This document shows, in pieces, positions 10,688 through 22,197 of a stretch of DNA of 56,000 nucleotides. Below the pieces are notes generated by a model. That model was not told the DNA's origin. It was given only the letters and a program-made list of their open reading frames with translations, and made no database searches. The first letter of the stretch is position 1. Each line of letters opens with the position of its first letter. Origin of the DNA: Adiantum capillus-veneris (lineage: Eukaryota > Streptophyta > Polypodiopsida > Polypodiales > Pteridaceae); NCBI GenBank assembly GCA_014529385.2, contig CM043954.1:98854747-98910746 (forward strand), read 5' to 3'. A program made the translations under genes and the position numbers.

Positions 10688-12157
10688 ACTCCGCCATTTC
10701 TTTAGTTAAGTCCGCACAAAATTCTTGCTTTTGCTCTCCAAGATCCAACTTTTTGAAGACAGTGGCTTTGAGTTGTAGGTCCCAAAACTTGTCTACATAT
10801 TTGTGAATGGATTCGTAAGGAGAGAGATTTAAGATTCGCAATTCGGTGAGTACTTTTTCTTTGGCATCGGTGGCCAAAAACTACTTCATAATGGAAGCTC
10901 TTAAAGCTTTCCATGTTCGTGGAGCTTCACCGTTGGCCCGTAGGCTAGACCACAATTGCTTGGCGGACTTTTGAAAGTGCTACATGGTGTAGCTTAGAGG
11001 ACTCCGTGAAGCCCTCATCTCCAAACGCCGCATGGAATTGTTGGATAAAGGCCAAGACTTTGTTCGTAGCACCAAAAGTGCATAGCTACATGGTGTAGCT
11101 TAGAGGACTCCGCGAAGCCCTCATCTCCAAACGCCGCATGGAATTGTTGGATAAAGGCCAAGACTTTGTCCATAGCACCAAAAGTGCATAGCTACATGGT
11201 GTAGCTTAGAGGACTCCGTGAAGCCCGTAGGCTAGACCACCATTGCCTGGCGGACTTTTGAAAGTGCATAGCTACATGGTGTAGCTTAGAGGACTCCGTG
11301 AAGCCCTCATCTCCAAATGCCGCATGGAATTGTTGGATAAAGGCCAAGACTTTGTCCGTAGCACCAAAAGTGCCATCGTAGGTAAGGAAAGAGATGCTCT
11401 TCCCTCCCTCTTTGAACTTCTTGAGCTTGGATGACCTCTTCCACGCGGCATAGGATTTCCTATGGCCTCTTCTTTTTGATGGTTCAAAGGTTGCACCATC
11501 GCTTTCTTCAGAAGATGAAGAATTTGAGGAAGATGGAGAAGTGTGACCTCTTTCTCTCCTTTTTCTTGCCTTGATCTTTGTTGTTTTCACCATCACTTTC
11601 ATAAGAGGAAGAGGATGAAGAATATGGAGAAGAGGGTGTCCTCTTTCTCGCCTTTTTCTTCTCTTGCTTTTTGTCATCCCTCTTTGAAGTATGGTGTGGA
11701 GAAGTATGCGACGGTCTTCTCCGTTTTGGAGGTGTTGGAGAGCGTTTAGCCCGCCGTCTTCGTGGAGCCATCTCCACCGAGGTGGCGGGAGACTCACTTC
11801 TTTATCGTTCGGTGGAGGCTCTTGAGTTCTCCTTTGAGAAGGAGACGCATCATCAAGGAGCAAATTTCAGAGCCCTTCATATGGATCCTCTTCTTCTTTC
11901 CGAATCGGAGAGAGACCTCTTTTGGAAGTCTCGCAAGGAGGCTTCCTAGGTGTTCTCTCGTCATGGTGGGGAGCTTGGAGAATCCCATGAGCACGAAGCT
12001 GTCGTTGCACTTCACTTTGGAGGGATGGATTGCCCATGGCTTGTTGAAGCCTAGAAACAAGATAGCTAACAAGCATCGGGGCATCATTAGTAGCTTGCTC
12101 ATTAGCAAAATCAAAGTTATCAACATTAATTTCACTCTCTTTACTATTGTCAACCAT
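10599..12157 (-). pseudogene. Element B Gag (capsid region), broken by tandem duplication and frameshifts
   Basis: The start at 12157 (MVDNSKESEINVDNFDFAN) matches the gag start of element C (MADNNQESKMKIDSFDFA), which supports it. A basic Ser/Arg-rich segment follows (11863-11500), then the Retrotrans_gag-type core FLTYDGTFGATDKVLAFIQQ with FQKSARQWWSSL near 11272-11400. It continues as TDAKEKVLTELRILNLSPYE and FVDKFWDLQLKAT-type sequence at 10877-10600. Tandem copies of a 106-bp segment (10981-11373) interrupt the core. 106 is not a multiple of three, so each copy shifts the frame. Confidence 0.85.
10981..11373 (-). repeat. 106-bp tandem repeats within element B gag
   Basis: Units start with TACATGGTGTAGCTTAGAGG at 10981, 11087, 11193 and 11273. 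Two are full length (106 bp). The third is shortened to 80 bp and has been joined to a copy of the upstream GTAGGCTAGACCACCATTG segment (see 10938). The last ends where the single-copy gag resumes. This is slippage or unequal exchange after the element stopped coding. Confidence 0.9.
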
Positions 12158-12169
12158 TCTAAAAACTTT

Positions 12170-12557
12170 TAGGTGTAAACTTTTTAGGTGTACTTTGGCA
12201 CTTCAAGCCCTAGTTGCTACTCCTCTTTACCCCTTTAGAAAAATAACTCAAGCTACTATACCTGTGGCTCGAATACCATTAATTGCAAGGAATAGAAGAG
12301 AGGATCGTTCAACACCAAAACAACACTGGCTCTTGTCAAGCTTCTAATAGCTTAATAGAAGCCATTGGTAAGCCCCAGAGGACTCCACTATTAAGACCAT
12401 AGCTCTCGACGGTGATGCCCCGTTAACTGCACAAAGGCAGGCGCACTGCAAGGCTGAAAAATCCCTATTCTAATTACTCACATGCAATTAATAGTACCAA
12501 CCATTTCTAGCTAGCTTGAGTACCTCCCTTCTCGAGCAAGAAAAGAGAAACCTTGTG
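12170..12557 (-). other. Element B leader between PBS and gag
   Basis: About 400 nt separate the PBS from the gag ATG (12157). It holds no coding signal. The part next to the PBS (GCAAGAAAAGAGAAACC on the plus strand) is shared with the leader of element A at about 18292-18310. Confidence 0.7.
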
Positions 12558-12569
12558 CTCTGATACCAA
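12558..12569 (-). other. Element B primer-binding site (initiator tRNA-Met)
   Basis: The minus strand reads TGGTATCAGAGC, one base after the 5' LTR end (TTACA). This is complementary to the 3' end of plant initiator tRNA-Met and fixes the orientation of the element. Confidence 0.93.
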
Positions 12570-14165
12570 TGTAACATTTAATGGTCTAGTAACTTGTGTG
12601 TAGCGGAAAATAGCATGAACATAGTGAGCATTTCATTAGAATTAGCGGCTTCCTAATGAGAATAACAAGAGTGCTTGGGTGGAGAGAGCAACAAAAAGGA
12701 TAACACCTAGTTAGATAGCATGAACAATACTTCAAAAGAGAGAGAAATTAAGCAATTGACAAAAATTGAGGACCGGATTTGCATGGAGCCGCTCCCCCCT
12801 CCAAAAGGCTTTGAATTATGGTTTCTCCCATCAAGAGAGACATTTTACAATACAATTCTTTGTGTTCCTTCAATACTAGCTAGTGCAATGAAGATGGAAA
12901 CTTCAAGCACTAAGCAAAACACTTATCAAACACAACATTAATTCCCTCGCGGTCTCAGACCCAAGACCTCACACACCTTCGAAGATGGTGAGAGCTAGCG
13001 GGGTATGAGAGTAGATTGAGAGGAAGAAGGAGTAGTTTTATGAGAAAGATGTACATCTCCTCACATAATCACTCGTATTAGCATAGCTTAGCTTAGTAAT
13101 TAGCATGTTAGAGGAGATGAGCATGCATTGAAGCTTGGCTCTTGGTTGGATTTGCATCACAAAGCCAAGAGTTGTTGATGTAGGCCTCCCTTCTCACAAG
13201 CTTGGAGTAGGTGGTAAGCTTTCCATTAAAGCTTGAGAAGGAGAGAGAGTCTTCTTTCCTTCACACATGAGATTGTGTGAGTGTGTGCGTGATAATGCCT
13301 TGCAAAAATCAGCCCCCCTCTCTCTCTTGGTCGACCCCCCTTGCTAAATGCTCATGCTACAGCCCTATTGGACCTCCCCAGGCCTAGCCAATGGAAATTA
13401 AGCAGCATAAGTGATCGCCTTTTGACATGTGTCCCCCTTTCCCCTTTTGTGAGAGATTTAGGTAATTCATAAATGCAACTAAACTCTCATTGGACCCCTT
13501 TTCCTCCTGGCCAATAGGAATCAGGCAAGCCATTGGGCTGTTGAATGCTCATTGGTCCCCTTGGGAGACTGCCCAATAGTCTTTTAGAGAGCATAATTCT
13601 TATTGGTTCTTTATTAAGTGATTTTAAATTAATTAAATTACATTTACTCTAGGCTAATTCTCATTGGTCCACCTCCATGGCCATCCAATAGGATTTGAGT
13701 ACACCTTGTGGGCATCTGGCCTAGGGAGCTGACATGCGTCCCTCTTTCTCCTTGCATACAAATGAAGCTTGTGAGTGTGTGTGGGTGTTTCTCTCTCATC
13801 CCCTTTTTCTTGGGCTCGCCTCCTTCTATGTAGGGCTTGACAAAGAACTTTTGGGACACACTCAAAGCATCCAATTCCCCTAATGTTTGACCTTTGGACA
13901 CAACCTTTGAATTTTGGAACCTTAGCATTTTGGAAGTCTTAATGGGCTGAACCTTAGGGTCTTTTGAGCCCATTGTTGCACATAGCTCTTTTCTAGATGG
14001 CCCCCCCTTTGGATCCCTATTTTCCCTCCTTTGGATCCCTAATGTGGCCGGTCTGCTAGCTTAACCAATATTCTAGCGTTTTCTCCCATGGCACTTCCCC
14101 ATATTAAATGATCAGTTTAACATGAGAAAATCATTTAGGAGAATTAGATATTGATTATTATGACA
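12570..14165 (-). repeat. Element B 5' LTR (1596 bp)
   Basis: Same termini as the 5069-6579 LTR. It includes the ~83-nt block missing there. Many scattered differences between the two LTRs indicate an old insertion. A coding-like ORF at 13644-13973 is an artefact of the LTR sequence. Confidence 0.92.
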
Positions 14166-14315
14166 ACATCACTACAATTGGTGATACCTAATCAATGTGT
14201 TCTATTTCATAGGTAAACTCAGCCTCCTTGAGTTTCTCTATCTCTTCCTTGATTTTCTTGGCAAAGGTTTCATTATAAGTGTATGTTCTTTGTCTACTTG
14301 GCTTAGTGTCATCTC
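14166..14315 (-). pseudogene. Element A: RT finger subdomain, cut by element B
   Basis: The minus strand carries decayed AKKIKEEIEKLKEA-type sequence (about 14217-14265) and YEIEHID followed by a stop where Trp is expected, then VSPIVV up to the insertion point. The next conserved residues (VPKK) lie at 5057-5068. The match at the junction is the best proof of nesting. Confidence 0.85.
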
Positions 14316-15192
14316 TCATAGGGATAGTGTGCTTGCATATGGTAGGATCCACCCCTTTGAGATCTTTATAAGACCATGCAAAACATCCATGTATTCTCTT
14401 AATGTTCTCGTGAGAATCTCCTCTTCTTCTTGTGATAGAGCATTGGCTATGTATGCCGGTTTTGGCTCTTCTCTAGGCTCAAGAAGGTCAATTCGTTTGG
14501 CGGTTTCCGGCGCTTCGTAAGACTTTCTCGGTTCTATTAATTGTCGCAAGGGTTGCTCTATAATGATCCTGCAATCTTGTAAAGTGTATTTCTTATAATG
14601 TGTTGGAACACTAATTTTTCCCGATTTGTCACTGTCTGATTCCATTTTCATTGTCCATACTTCCTTCAAGGTTTGTTTTAGTTCTTTGTATTTTGCTTTT
14701 TGCTCCATTTTGATAATCAGAGCTTCTTTCCCCTTACATTTTTTTTTTGCTTAATTGACTTTGGTTCCGTTTGGTGTTGTATCTTCGTAGGTTTCATGTT
14801 TGGATATCTTCCAGTTATTGTGTCTTTTATGCAGTCCATTGCATTCACTTTCATCAAGAATTGAGTTTAGGTTTCCAATGGCCGCTTTGTAGCTTTCTTT
14901 CTTAAGTTATGGTATCGTTTCTTATGGTGTCTTTGTTGGCGTCTTCGATGTTGGTTTGGAAACTCAAAAAATCTTTCTTCCCCTCCTCTGAGTAGAAGCT
15001 TGGATCTTTCTTGCTCTTTCTCGGAGTTTGATCCCTTTGTTGTAATGGATTCTTCCTCCCACTCATCTGTAGCATCATAATAGTGATAAAAGAAAACCTA
15101 TTGCTCCTCGATCATCTCAATTGATACCGTAAATACGCCAGGGCAGTATGGGAAAGTCATAATTATTTCAGGACATTACGGTATGGCTTAGT

Positions 15193-15423
15193 CTAGCTAA
15201 GGTTTCCATCGAGGAGGACTATATCACAACCCTCCTCGTCACAAAAATATGTAGGTGTAGATTTATTAATACATACATCCATGGTGGCCAGGATTTGAGT
15301 CCATTCAAAGGGTTCAAATAAATGTTTAGGGAATGGTTCTGGTATGTAATATTTGTCATTTACATCTCTGTCCAGAATACAGTCTTCCTTTCGTAAGCTT
15401 CTTGATTGAGAAGCACCACACAT
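15193..15423 (-). pseudogene. Element A: protease-RT linker
   Basis: This minus ORF contains MCGASQSRSLRKEDCIL and YIPEPFPKHLFEPFEW, which I cannot assign to a domain. The same segment recurs in element D (32563-32757: MCGASECESLVRENCIL, LEPFPEDLFEPFGW). It is therefore a genuine conserved part of this polyprotein family rather than noise. Confidence 0.7.
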
Positions 15424-15447
15424 CCAAAATGGAGTGTTTTTATGTAC

Positions 15448-16121
15448 TCAAGATGGCTGTTTAGTTTCAGCACAAGTTTCAGAGTTCAATTCTTGTATTG
15501 GTGTCCTCATGACATCCTTGTAAGAATGGTCTTTCAAGTTCACTTGAGTGACTGCCCCTATTTGTTTTTGGTAGAGATGATCGTTGCCCCAGTCTTGGAT
15601 TAAATGTATTTTCCTCATGAATGGTCTTTCCAAGATGATTTCATAATTAAGTTTTTTTTCAAAGTCTACAATGGCAAAAGTGTGTTGGTAGTCAATCTTG
15701 CAGGATCCGACTATCACATTTTCTAGTGCGCACATTGGTTTCTCTATGTGTCCATCTGCCAATTGCAGTTTCATCCTTGTGTTTTTAATCAATGGCTTTC
15801 CCCAAGCTTCCCAAACAGCTTTGGTTTCTATGGCTATGCCCGCTCCACTGTCTAAAATATCGATAGTTGTTATCTCGTTGTGTATTGTACTGGAAGGGTC
15901 GTGTTTCCTTCATTCCCTTCACAATAGTCCTTGACCTTATTCATAGGTATAGATTTCACAAATCTAGCTTGTGTCTCTTCTTTTTGCAAATTTTCCAGGT
16001 CCATTTGAGATACTCCTTTCAATCCCATTCTTCCCATGGTAACTTGTATATCTCCCCATAGGTGTGGTCTCAGTTTCAACAGTTCACCCAAAGTGATCGT
16101 GCATTGAATTGGTGTCGACAT
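15448..16121 (-). pseudogene. Element A: retropepsin (DSGAG)
   Basis: Upstream residues TPIQCTITLGELLKLRPHLW lead into a Gly/Met/Gln-rich stretch. The catalytic motif ILDSGAG follows at 15838-15852, then KLQLADGHIEKPM, NVIVGSCKIDYQHTFAIVDF and IILERPFMRKIHLIQDWG. The D-S-G and the distal I-I-L-x-R-P-F motif are the hallmarks of Ty3 aspartic proteases. The frame breaks between 15792 and 15870. It belongs to a different protease lineage from element B, whose motif is DPSS in an FILFDP context. Confidence 0.88.
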
Positions 16122-17385
16122 AATGGTTGTAAGTTAGCCACATCTAAAGTTTGTCTTGGCCTTTCTTATTTTGTTGTTTTGGAGACCATTGATTTCTCTT
16201 CATTCTCACCTAAGTAAGATGGCAGTGTCCGCAAGGTTTCAGCTTTTGTAGAGTTTGATTGTTCCGATTCCCAATCTTGGTACAAGGACTGTTCATCTAG
16301 TTTCATGGGTGATCTGTCAAACCAAACTTCTTCTATTGGTGTTGATTTCAGAGTCAAACTCCCATCTTTTGCTTCCCTAACCCGTTGCCATAGGTAATTT
16401 GGCCAATCATCTTCAACTATCAGCACCCCGTCCCATCCTTCTTCAATATCTGGAACTTCCAGTTTAGGTGGTTGTACTTCCTCATTCTCCCAGTCTTCCA
16501 ACCTTTCCTTTTCTGTTGTTTTTTCTCTTAGGATTTTGGTATCAACTTCTTTTGGTTCTTCTACATCTCCCTGTTGAGGATTCTGTTTTTCCATCAAGGC
16601 TTGTGTGATTTGCACCAAGTTTCTATAAGAATGTAACTTAGTTGCTTCCATTTAAGGTGTTGGATAGTTTTTCCAATGTTTGTTGTGCTTTTAGTCCAAC
16701 TTAAAAATCTTGCAAAGCTACATTGATTGGTTCGTAAATTTTGTCAACCAGAACAGATCCAATAGATTTTGGTTCGAGTTCCTTAAAGTCTATTGAAGGA
16801 GTCTGTATTTCTTCCTCTATCTCTCTCTGTATCTTTCCTTCAATCTCCTTTCACTGTTTTTGTCTCTTGATTTTGTATCTTTTGCATCTTTCTTTCTTGG
16901 AGTTTTTGGAGGAGTTGCTGGATTTCTCCAATCCAGTCGTGTTTTTTTTTTCATGGTTTGTGCCCTAGTCATCACTTGAACTGGAATTATCGATTCCGAT
17001 TTTGATGAACTAATCATCACTATTTGCACTATGTTTGAGGCAGTTTTTTTCTTGTTTGTCGGATTCCTAGGGCAATCCTCAGGAAAGTGTCCACCCTTGC
17101 ATTCGCACGCTCCACAACATGCCTCTATAGGTCTCACATTCTTATCCGGTTCAGGAAAACCATTTTTTCAATGGTCATCCGCTCCACAGTTGTGACAATT
17201 TCCACTTTTTGGTTTGGCCATTGGCTTAACCATAGGTGGCCTTTCCCCTCAGTTTGCAATAAAGTAAACAAATGTTGTATTAGTGGGTGCTTGGCACATC
17301 GACTCGATAAGAAGTGGAGCAGGTTGGTCATATCACTCTTCTTTTATTCCCATTGTTATGACTAGTCTCAGGATATGGAGTAATG

Positions 17386-17487
17386 GGTACTAGTGCTTGT
17401 TCCTCAGTTTGTTCCTTAGACACCATGTACTTGATTGGTACTAGTGCTTGTTCCTCAGTTTGTTCCTTAGACACCATGTACTTGATT
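17386..17487 (-). repeat. 51-bp tandem duplication (two copies)
   Basis: Copies at 17386-17436 and 17437-17487, each starting GGTACTAGTGCTTGTTCC, are virtually identical. The 51-bp length keeps the gag reading frame. Confidence 0.92.
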
Positions 17488-18313
17488 GGTACATATCTAT
17501 TCCTTGGAAGTGGAGGTTACTGACCTACTGTCGATATACTACCTCATTTGACTCACACTATCTTTGACAGTTTCTCCTTGTGGAACTATAGATTTGTGCC
17601 ACAATGCTATACTTTATGCCCATTTTAGAACATGTAGTGATAAATCTCATGGCCAAAGTTGGCAAGTCAATGATCAATCCAAGAGGTATGGTCTGTGGAA
17701 CAAGTCAAGGCTTTGCCCTCCAAGGTCATCCCAAACCCCTCAAATTGTGTATGGAAATTGGTTATGTGCTCAGCTCTCAAAACCTATCTGAAGCTGGCCA
17801 AATGGTCATATGGATCCCCTGTGCCGCTATATTTTTTAACCCACTTTTAGAAATCTATTGGTCTGACTCTACTCTACGATTGTATTCAGCCCCCATTCTC
17901 TCCCTTTGAACCGATGTTTCTTCCATTAATCCCTCAAACCAGCTGTTTGGTAAGTGTGACTCATGTGGAACTCTTCTTGTCCTTATATCACCCATTTCTC
18001 CCCTATTATAGGTGGTTTCAACCTTTCTTTCTTTGTGGCCATCCAAAACAAAATTCAATTCACCCCACTGAAGTATAAGATTTAACTTTCCTACTCGTAG
18101 TTAATTTTATTGTGAGGTCAGTATCAAGGAGATCACGTAGAATGAGGTTTCTAAGGTAAAATTCTTACCTTGGTACTCTGCTAGGGTCTGAATCACTAAA
18201 AATTGTTAACCGATAATAGATCCAGTCCCACTTACCCTAATATAATTAACAAAATGAACCATTACAGGCTACTTAAGGACCTCTCTTCTTAAGCAAGAAA
18301 AGAGAAACCAAAT

Positions 18314-18325
18314 GCTATGATACCA
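18314..18325 (-). other. Element A primer-binding site
   Basis: The minus strand reads TGGTATCATAGC, adjacent to the LTR end, with the same one-base spacer as element B. It differs from the element B site by one base and is again an initiator tRNA-Met type. Confidence 0.85.
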
Positions 18326-18780
18326 ATGTAATGGAAATGGCCTATTAACTTTGAGAGTAGCGGAAATTAGAGAAGTACTCTTATGAAATTACTTTGTGAG
18401 CATAGTATGTGAACTTAATTATCGTATAGCAACATAAAGATAGCATTTAGTTAACTTGGCATGAACAATAATTTTGCAAGAGAGAGAGAGTTTAGAGAAC
18501 ATGACAATAGTTGAGGACCGGATTTATGTGGAGTCGATCCCCCTTCCAATAGGCATTTGTATTATAGTTTCTCCCATCAAGAGAGACTTGTTATGATACA
18601 ATCTTTGTGTTCTTTGTGACCTAGGTGATGCAATGAAAATGGAAAGCTTCATGCATCACGAGTATAACATAAACTTCATGGAAAGCATTAACTATCCCAA
18701 GACCTCAAACACCTTCGACGGAGTTAGGTCTTCAAGCGAGCTCAACGGAGCGAGCTTTTTTTTTTTTGGAGGAAAATGGT

Positions 18781-18856
<76 letters not shown>

Positions 18857-18913
18857 GGGTAGAGAGAGAGAGAGGGCTTAGAGAGAGGAGTAATGGAAAA
18901 AGAGAGAGAGAAG

Positions 18914-18965
<52 letters not shown>
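18781..18965. repeat. (GA)n microsatellites, two tracts
   Basis: GA tracts at about 18783-18853 and 18918-18965, separated by GA-rich degenerate sequence. Glu/Arg-rich ORFs here are artefacts. Confidence 0.95.
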
Positions 18966-18968
<3 letters not shown>

Positions 18969-19149
18969 GGATAGCGCTAGAGAAATACATTTTCCCTAAC
19001 TGAAGAAAATAAGGGCAAACTTGAAATTCTATCGATTTTTAGGTTAAACTTAAACTTGTAAATTTCTCATTTTTTTTCGAGGACCTCTCAACATATAATC
19101 GAGATTTTACAAGTTTAGCCGATTGAAAACACTATACCCCGTTTTTTTT

Positions 19150-19505
19150 AAAACTCTGATAGGGGGGTTGGAGAGGGCGAGCGGGGAAAGAGGGGGGGAG
19201 GGATTGTGAGAGGGGGGGGGGGGGGGGAAGCATTGGCTTTTTTTCCATATAAAGAGAAAAAAAGGAATGGAAAGGAGTAAGTTTTTTCAAAAAAAAAAAA
19301 CCTCTTCCGAGCAAAGCAATAGCGATATTGCTATTGCTTTGCTTGGAAGAGGCTATATTTTTTTTTAACTTACTCCTTTTCATTCCCTTTTTTCTCTTCA
19401 TATGAAAAAAAAAATTCAATGCTCCCCCCCCTCTCCCTCTCACAATCACTCCCCCTCTCTCCCTCTCACAATCCCTCCCCCGCTCTCCCTCTTCTCTTTC
19501 CACCG
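19150..19505. repeat. Large imperfect palindrome (fold-back), centre near 19330
   Basis: Arms match in reverse complement outward from AGCAATAGCGATATTGCTATTGCT. They include CTCTTCCGAGC/GCTTGGAAGAG, GGAATGGAAAGGAGTAAG/CTTACTCCTTTTCATTCC, the CATATAAAGAG/CTCTTCATATG pair, and G-run/C-run plus GGGATTGTGAGAG/CTCTCACAATCCC. Arms are roughly 150-170 nt. A fold-back MITE, or a locally inverted duplication, is the likely origin. The 146-codon ORF across it is spurious. Confidence 0.85.
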
Positions 19506-19629
19506 GCCCTTCCCTTCCCTTCCCTTCCCTCCCCTCCCCTCCCTCTCTCTTTCTCCCTCGCTGCCCTAGCAAGCACCCTCCTCTCCATCATTGGCCTCCC
19601 TCAAGTGTGAAGAGAGGCATGATTTGACT

Positions 19630-20060
19630 CAATCATCAAACTCGTCACCGATGAGAGAGAGAGAGAGAGAGATTTTATTATCGTCATCGAAGGTCAAATA
19701 TGACCTATGGGACCAGTGTTACATGTGATGTAGTATATGTGTGGCTGGTGAGTGATACTCGATGCTTCAAAATTGTGGTGATGAGAGTCACAATGGAGAG
19801 CAGATACTGTGGATGGGAGAGGAAAGTTTATAGCTCTAACTCATGGCTAAAAATGTGAGGGAAGCAAGTTTGGATGTGACCAAAAGCTTAGCACTCTAGT
19901 AGTGTGTGGTACTCAGACTCTCAAACTTGCAGTGAGCATAAAAAGTGCACAATCAAATTAATTCTTCTCCATTGTCCGAACGTCTTGTCTCACATCGATG
20001 GGAGTAGGAGCTGAGCCGAATGGCTACAATAGTGTGTATCTCTGACAAGGGGATAGGCTC
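19630..20060 (+). repeat. Dispersed repeat G, copy 1 (LTR-like)
   Basis: Shares ordered blocks with 54075-54470: a GA tract, the inverted GGTCA/TGACC motif, GCAAGTTTGGATGTGACCAAAAGCTTAG-like sequence, and GTCTCACATCGATGGGAG followed by GGAGCTGAGCC and ATGGCTAC. The 'GTCTCACATCG...GAGCT' block resembles the R region of many plant Copia LTRs. LTR identity is inference. Confidence 0.6.
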
Positions 20061-20062
20061 AA

Positions 20063-20096
20063 GTGTGCGCGCGCACGCGCGCACGCGCGCGCGCGC

Positions 20097-20120
<24 letters not shown>
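20063..20120. repeat. 58-bp alternating purine-pyrimidine tract (GC/GT), Z-DNA-prone
   Basis: Strict purine-pyrimidine alternation (GTGTGCGCGCGCACGCGCGC ... GTGTGT), mostly GC in the first half. It abuts a 70-bp GA tract at 20121. Confidence 0.95.
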
Positions 20121-20515
<395 letters not shown>

Positions 20516-21027
20516 GTCCTTGGCTACTCCAATGGTGGGAAGGGGCAGCAGTGGGTGGTGGTGGTAGGATTAGAGCCGGCGCATGGTGGCAGTAGGCTAG
20601 CACCACTAACCACCGGTGGTGGACTTAGGTGGTGGTGGCGATGGGTGCTAAGGGGCGGCAATGGGAGGTAGTGGTGGTGGTGGCCCTCAAAAAAAAAAAA
20701 AAGCTCACTCCAAAGCTCGCTCCGTTGAGCTCACTCCATAACTTTCCCCCCTTCGAAGGTGGAGAGAGCTAGCAGGGAATGAGGGTAGGGAAGAGGAAGA
20801 AGAAACATTTCATAGGAGAAAGAATTAGTTCCTCACTTATCATCACTCTTCTTGCTAGCATACATAACAGCATAGTAATGAGATGCAGAAGATGGAAAGC
20901 TTAAGCATTGAATCATGGCTCTGTGTTGGATTTGCATTCCATAGCCAAGAGTGTTGGTGTAGGCTCTCAACTTCTCTACTAGCTTGGAGAAGGAGATGGA
21001 GCTCATGCACTTTGTACTTCACACAAT

Positions 21028-21057
21028 GAGTGTGTGTGTGTGTGTGTGTGTGTGTGT
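21028..21057. repeat. (GT)n microsatellite in the element A LTR
   Basis: About 15 GT units at the position equivalent to the GT tract in the element B LTRs, so the tract is an ancestral feature of this LTR family. Confidence 0.9.
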
Positions 21058-21929
21058 ACCCCCCAAGCATGCCCCTAGCTTCCTTGGTTGACTCCCCCTT
21101 GTAGCTCAAGCTTGATGCTCATTGGACTCCAACAAAACTGGCCAATCACATACAGGATGCATTACAAGCAACAAGGGTAGTCTTGGGACAAGTGTCCCCC
21201 TTTCCCCTTTGAGAGAGAGGACTTGATAAATGAAAAAAAAATCAATCAAATCTTCTAATTTATCATTGGACCCCTTGGGTGGCCAACCAATAGGGTTTAG
21301 GCACACCATGAGGGCAACATCGTGAAAAACTAGCCAAGTGTCCCTTTTGCTTTCTTTGTACCAAGCTTGCCTTGTGTGAGGGTGTGTGTGTTCTCTCTCA
21401 TCCCCCCTCTTGTAGGGATCACCCCCTCCTTGTAGGGATCATTGTTGGCTTTTGCACACCTTATCCCCAAGCACCTTAGTCAGCAAGCATAACAAAGCAC
21501 CTCAAGTCTGGGTAGCGTTCCCACAAGCACCTCAGGCTCCCTATTCGGTAAGCACAACAAGCACCTCAAGCATCTTAGTCATCAAGCACGACAAGCACCT
21601 TAGTCATCAAGCCCGACAAGCACCTCAAGCTTGGGTCGGGTTCCCACCTCAAGCTCAACACTAGCTTACCTAAGGTCAAAGGACTTTTTAACACTAACCT
21701 TTGGAGGTCTTTAATGAAGCTAACCCTAAGGTCTTTAAGCTCCATTAGCTAGCCTTGCTCTTTGACAGATCATCTCTCATTTGGACCTCTTTACCATTGG
21801 CCCCATATTGAGATAGATCTATAAGCGCATGTCTATATCCTAACCCTTGTTCCCATTTATTCCCACATTAAATGATCAGTTCAATATGAGAAAATCGTTT
21901 GGGTTGGTTAGATACTAGATTTTATGACA

Positions 21930-22197
21930 CAAATTTGATGAATGAAGAGTGTACACGCGGTTTTGGTACCCATGTGTGCTAAGTCTTCACTCTCCTTGTC
22001 TTGTTTTTAGATGGGACTCGCTAATTATTTAGATGAACTCCCAAGCGACTTTGCAAGAAATGTTTTTCTTAACTATACTATCAGATTCAACATTTATTGA
22101 GGAGTTAAAGTAATTTGAACTTCAAGGGGACTAGAGATTATCTCGTTTTGAATTCCTCCGTAGCATGGAAATGGTATGTGGATACCCAATCCTAACA
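21930..22197. other. Unannotated sequence next to the element A LTR
   Basis: Immediately outside the LTR end. No feature recognised. The first five bases (CAAAT) would be the target duplication of A, but the partner flank is not in the window. Confidence 0.4.

Larger units (their letters stand above)
5069..14165 (-). mobile_element. Element B: Ty3/gypsy chromovirus-like LTR retrotransposon, structurally complete, coding decayed
   Basis: Both LTRs (5069-6579 and 12570-14165), a tRNA-iMet PBS (12558-12569) and a polypurine tract (6583-6596) are present. All genes are in order on the minus strand: gag, CCHC knuckle, protease, RT, RNase H, integrase and a chromodomain-like tail. Flanking pentamers GCACC (5064-5068) and ACATC (14166-14170) match at three positions and differ by two transitions, consistent with a decayed 5-bp target duplication. 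Removing the insert makes the RT of element A contiguous at the conserved PIVVVPKK motif, which independently fixes both ends. Frameshifts, stops and unequal LTR lengths show it is old and immobile. Confidence 0.92.
14166..18326 (-). pseudogene. Element A: Ty3/gypsy gag-protease-RT N-terminus
   Basis: Reading leftward from the PBS: gag with Glu/Lys-rich segments (16166-16651) and a zinc knuckle CGACECKGGHFPEDC at 17072-17116 (spacing CX2CX5HX4C, one residue longer than canonical). A degraded second knuckle (CHNCGADDH) lies near 17180. Then come the protease (15448-15860) and the linker before RT (14316-14708: KPAYIANALSQEEEEILTR). RT opens at about 14300 and is cut at 14166 after SPIVV by element B, resuming at 5068. 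Multiple stops and frameshifts are present. Confidence 0.88.

Noticed and set aside
10235-10709. 149- and 66-codon plus-strand ORFs
   Set aside because: Antisense shadows of the element B gag/protease region.
19132-19572. 146-codon Gly/Arg-rich ORF on the minus strand
   Set aside because: It crosses the large palindrome and its G and C runs; low complexity, no codon bias.
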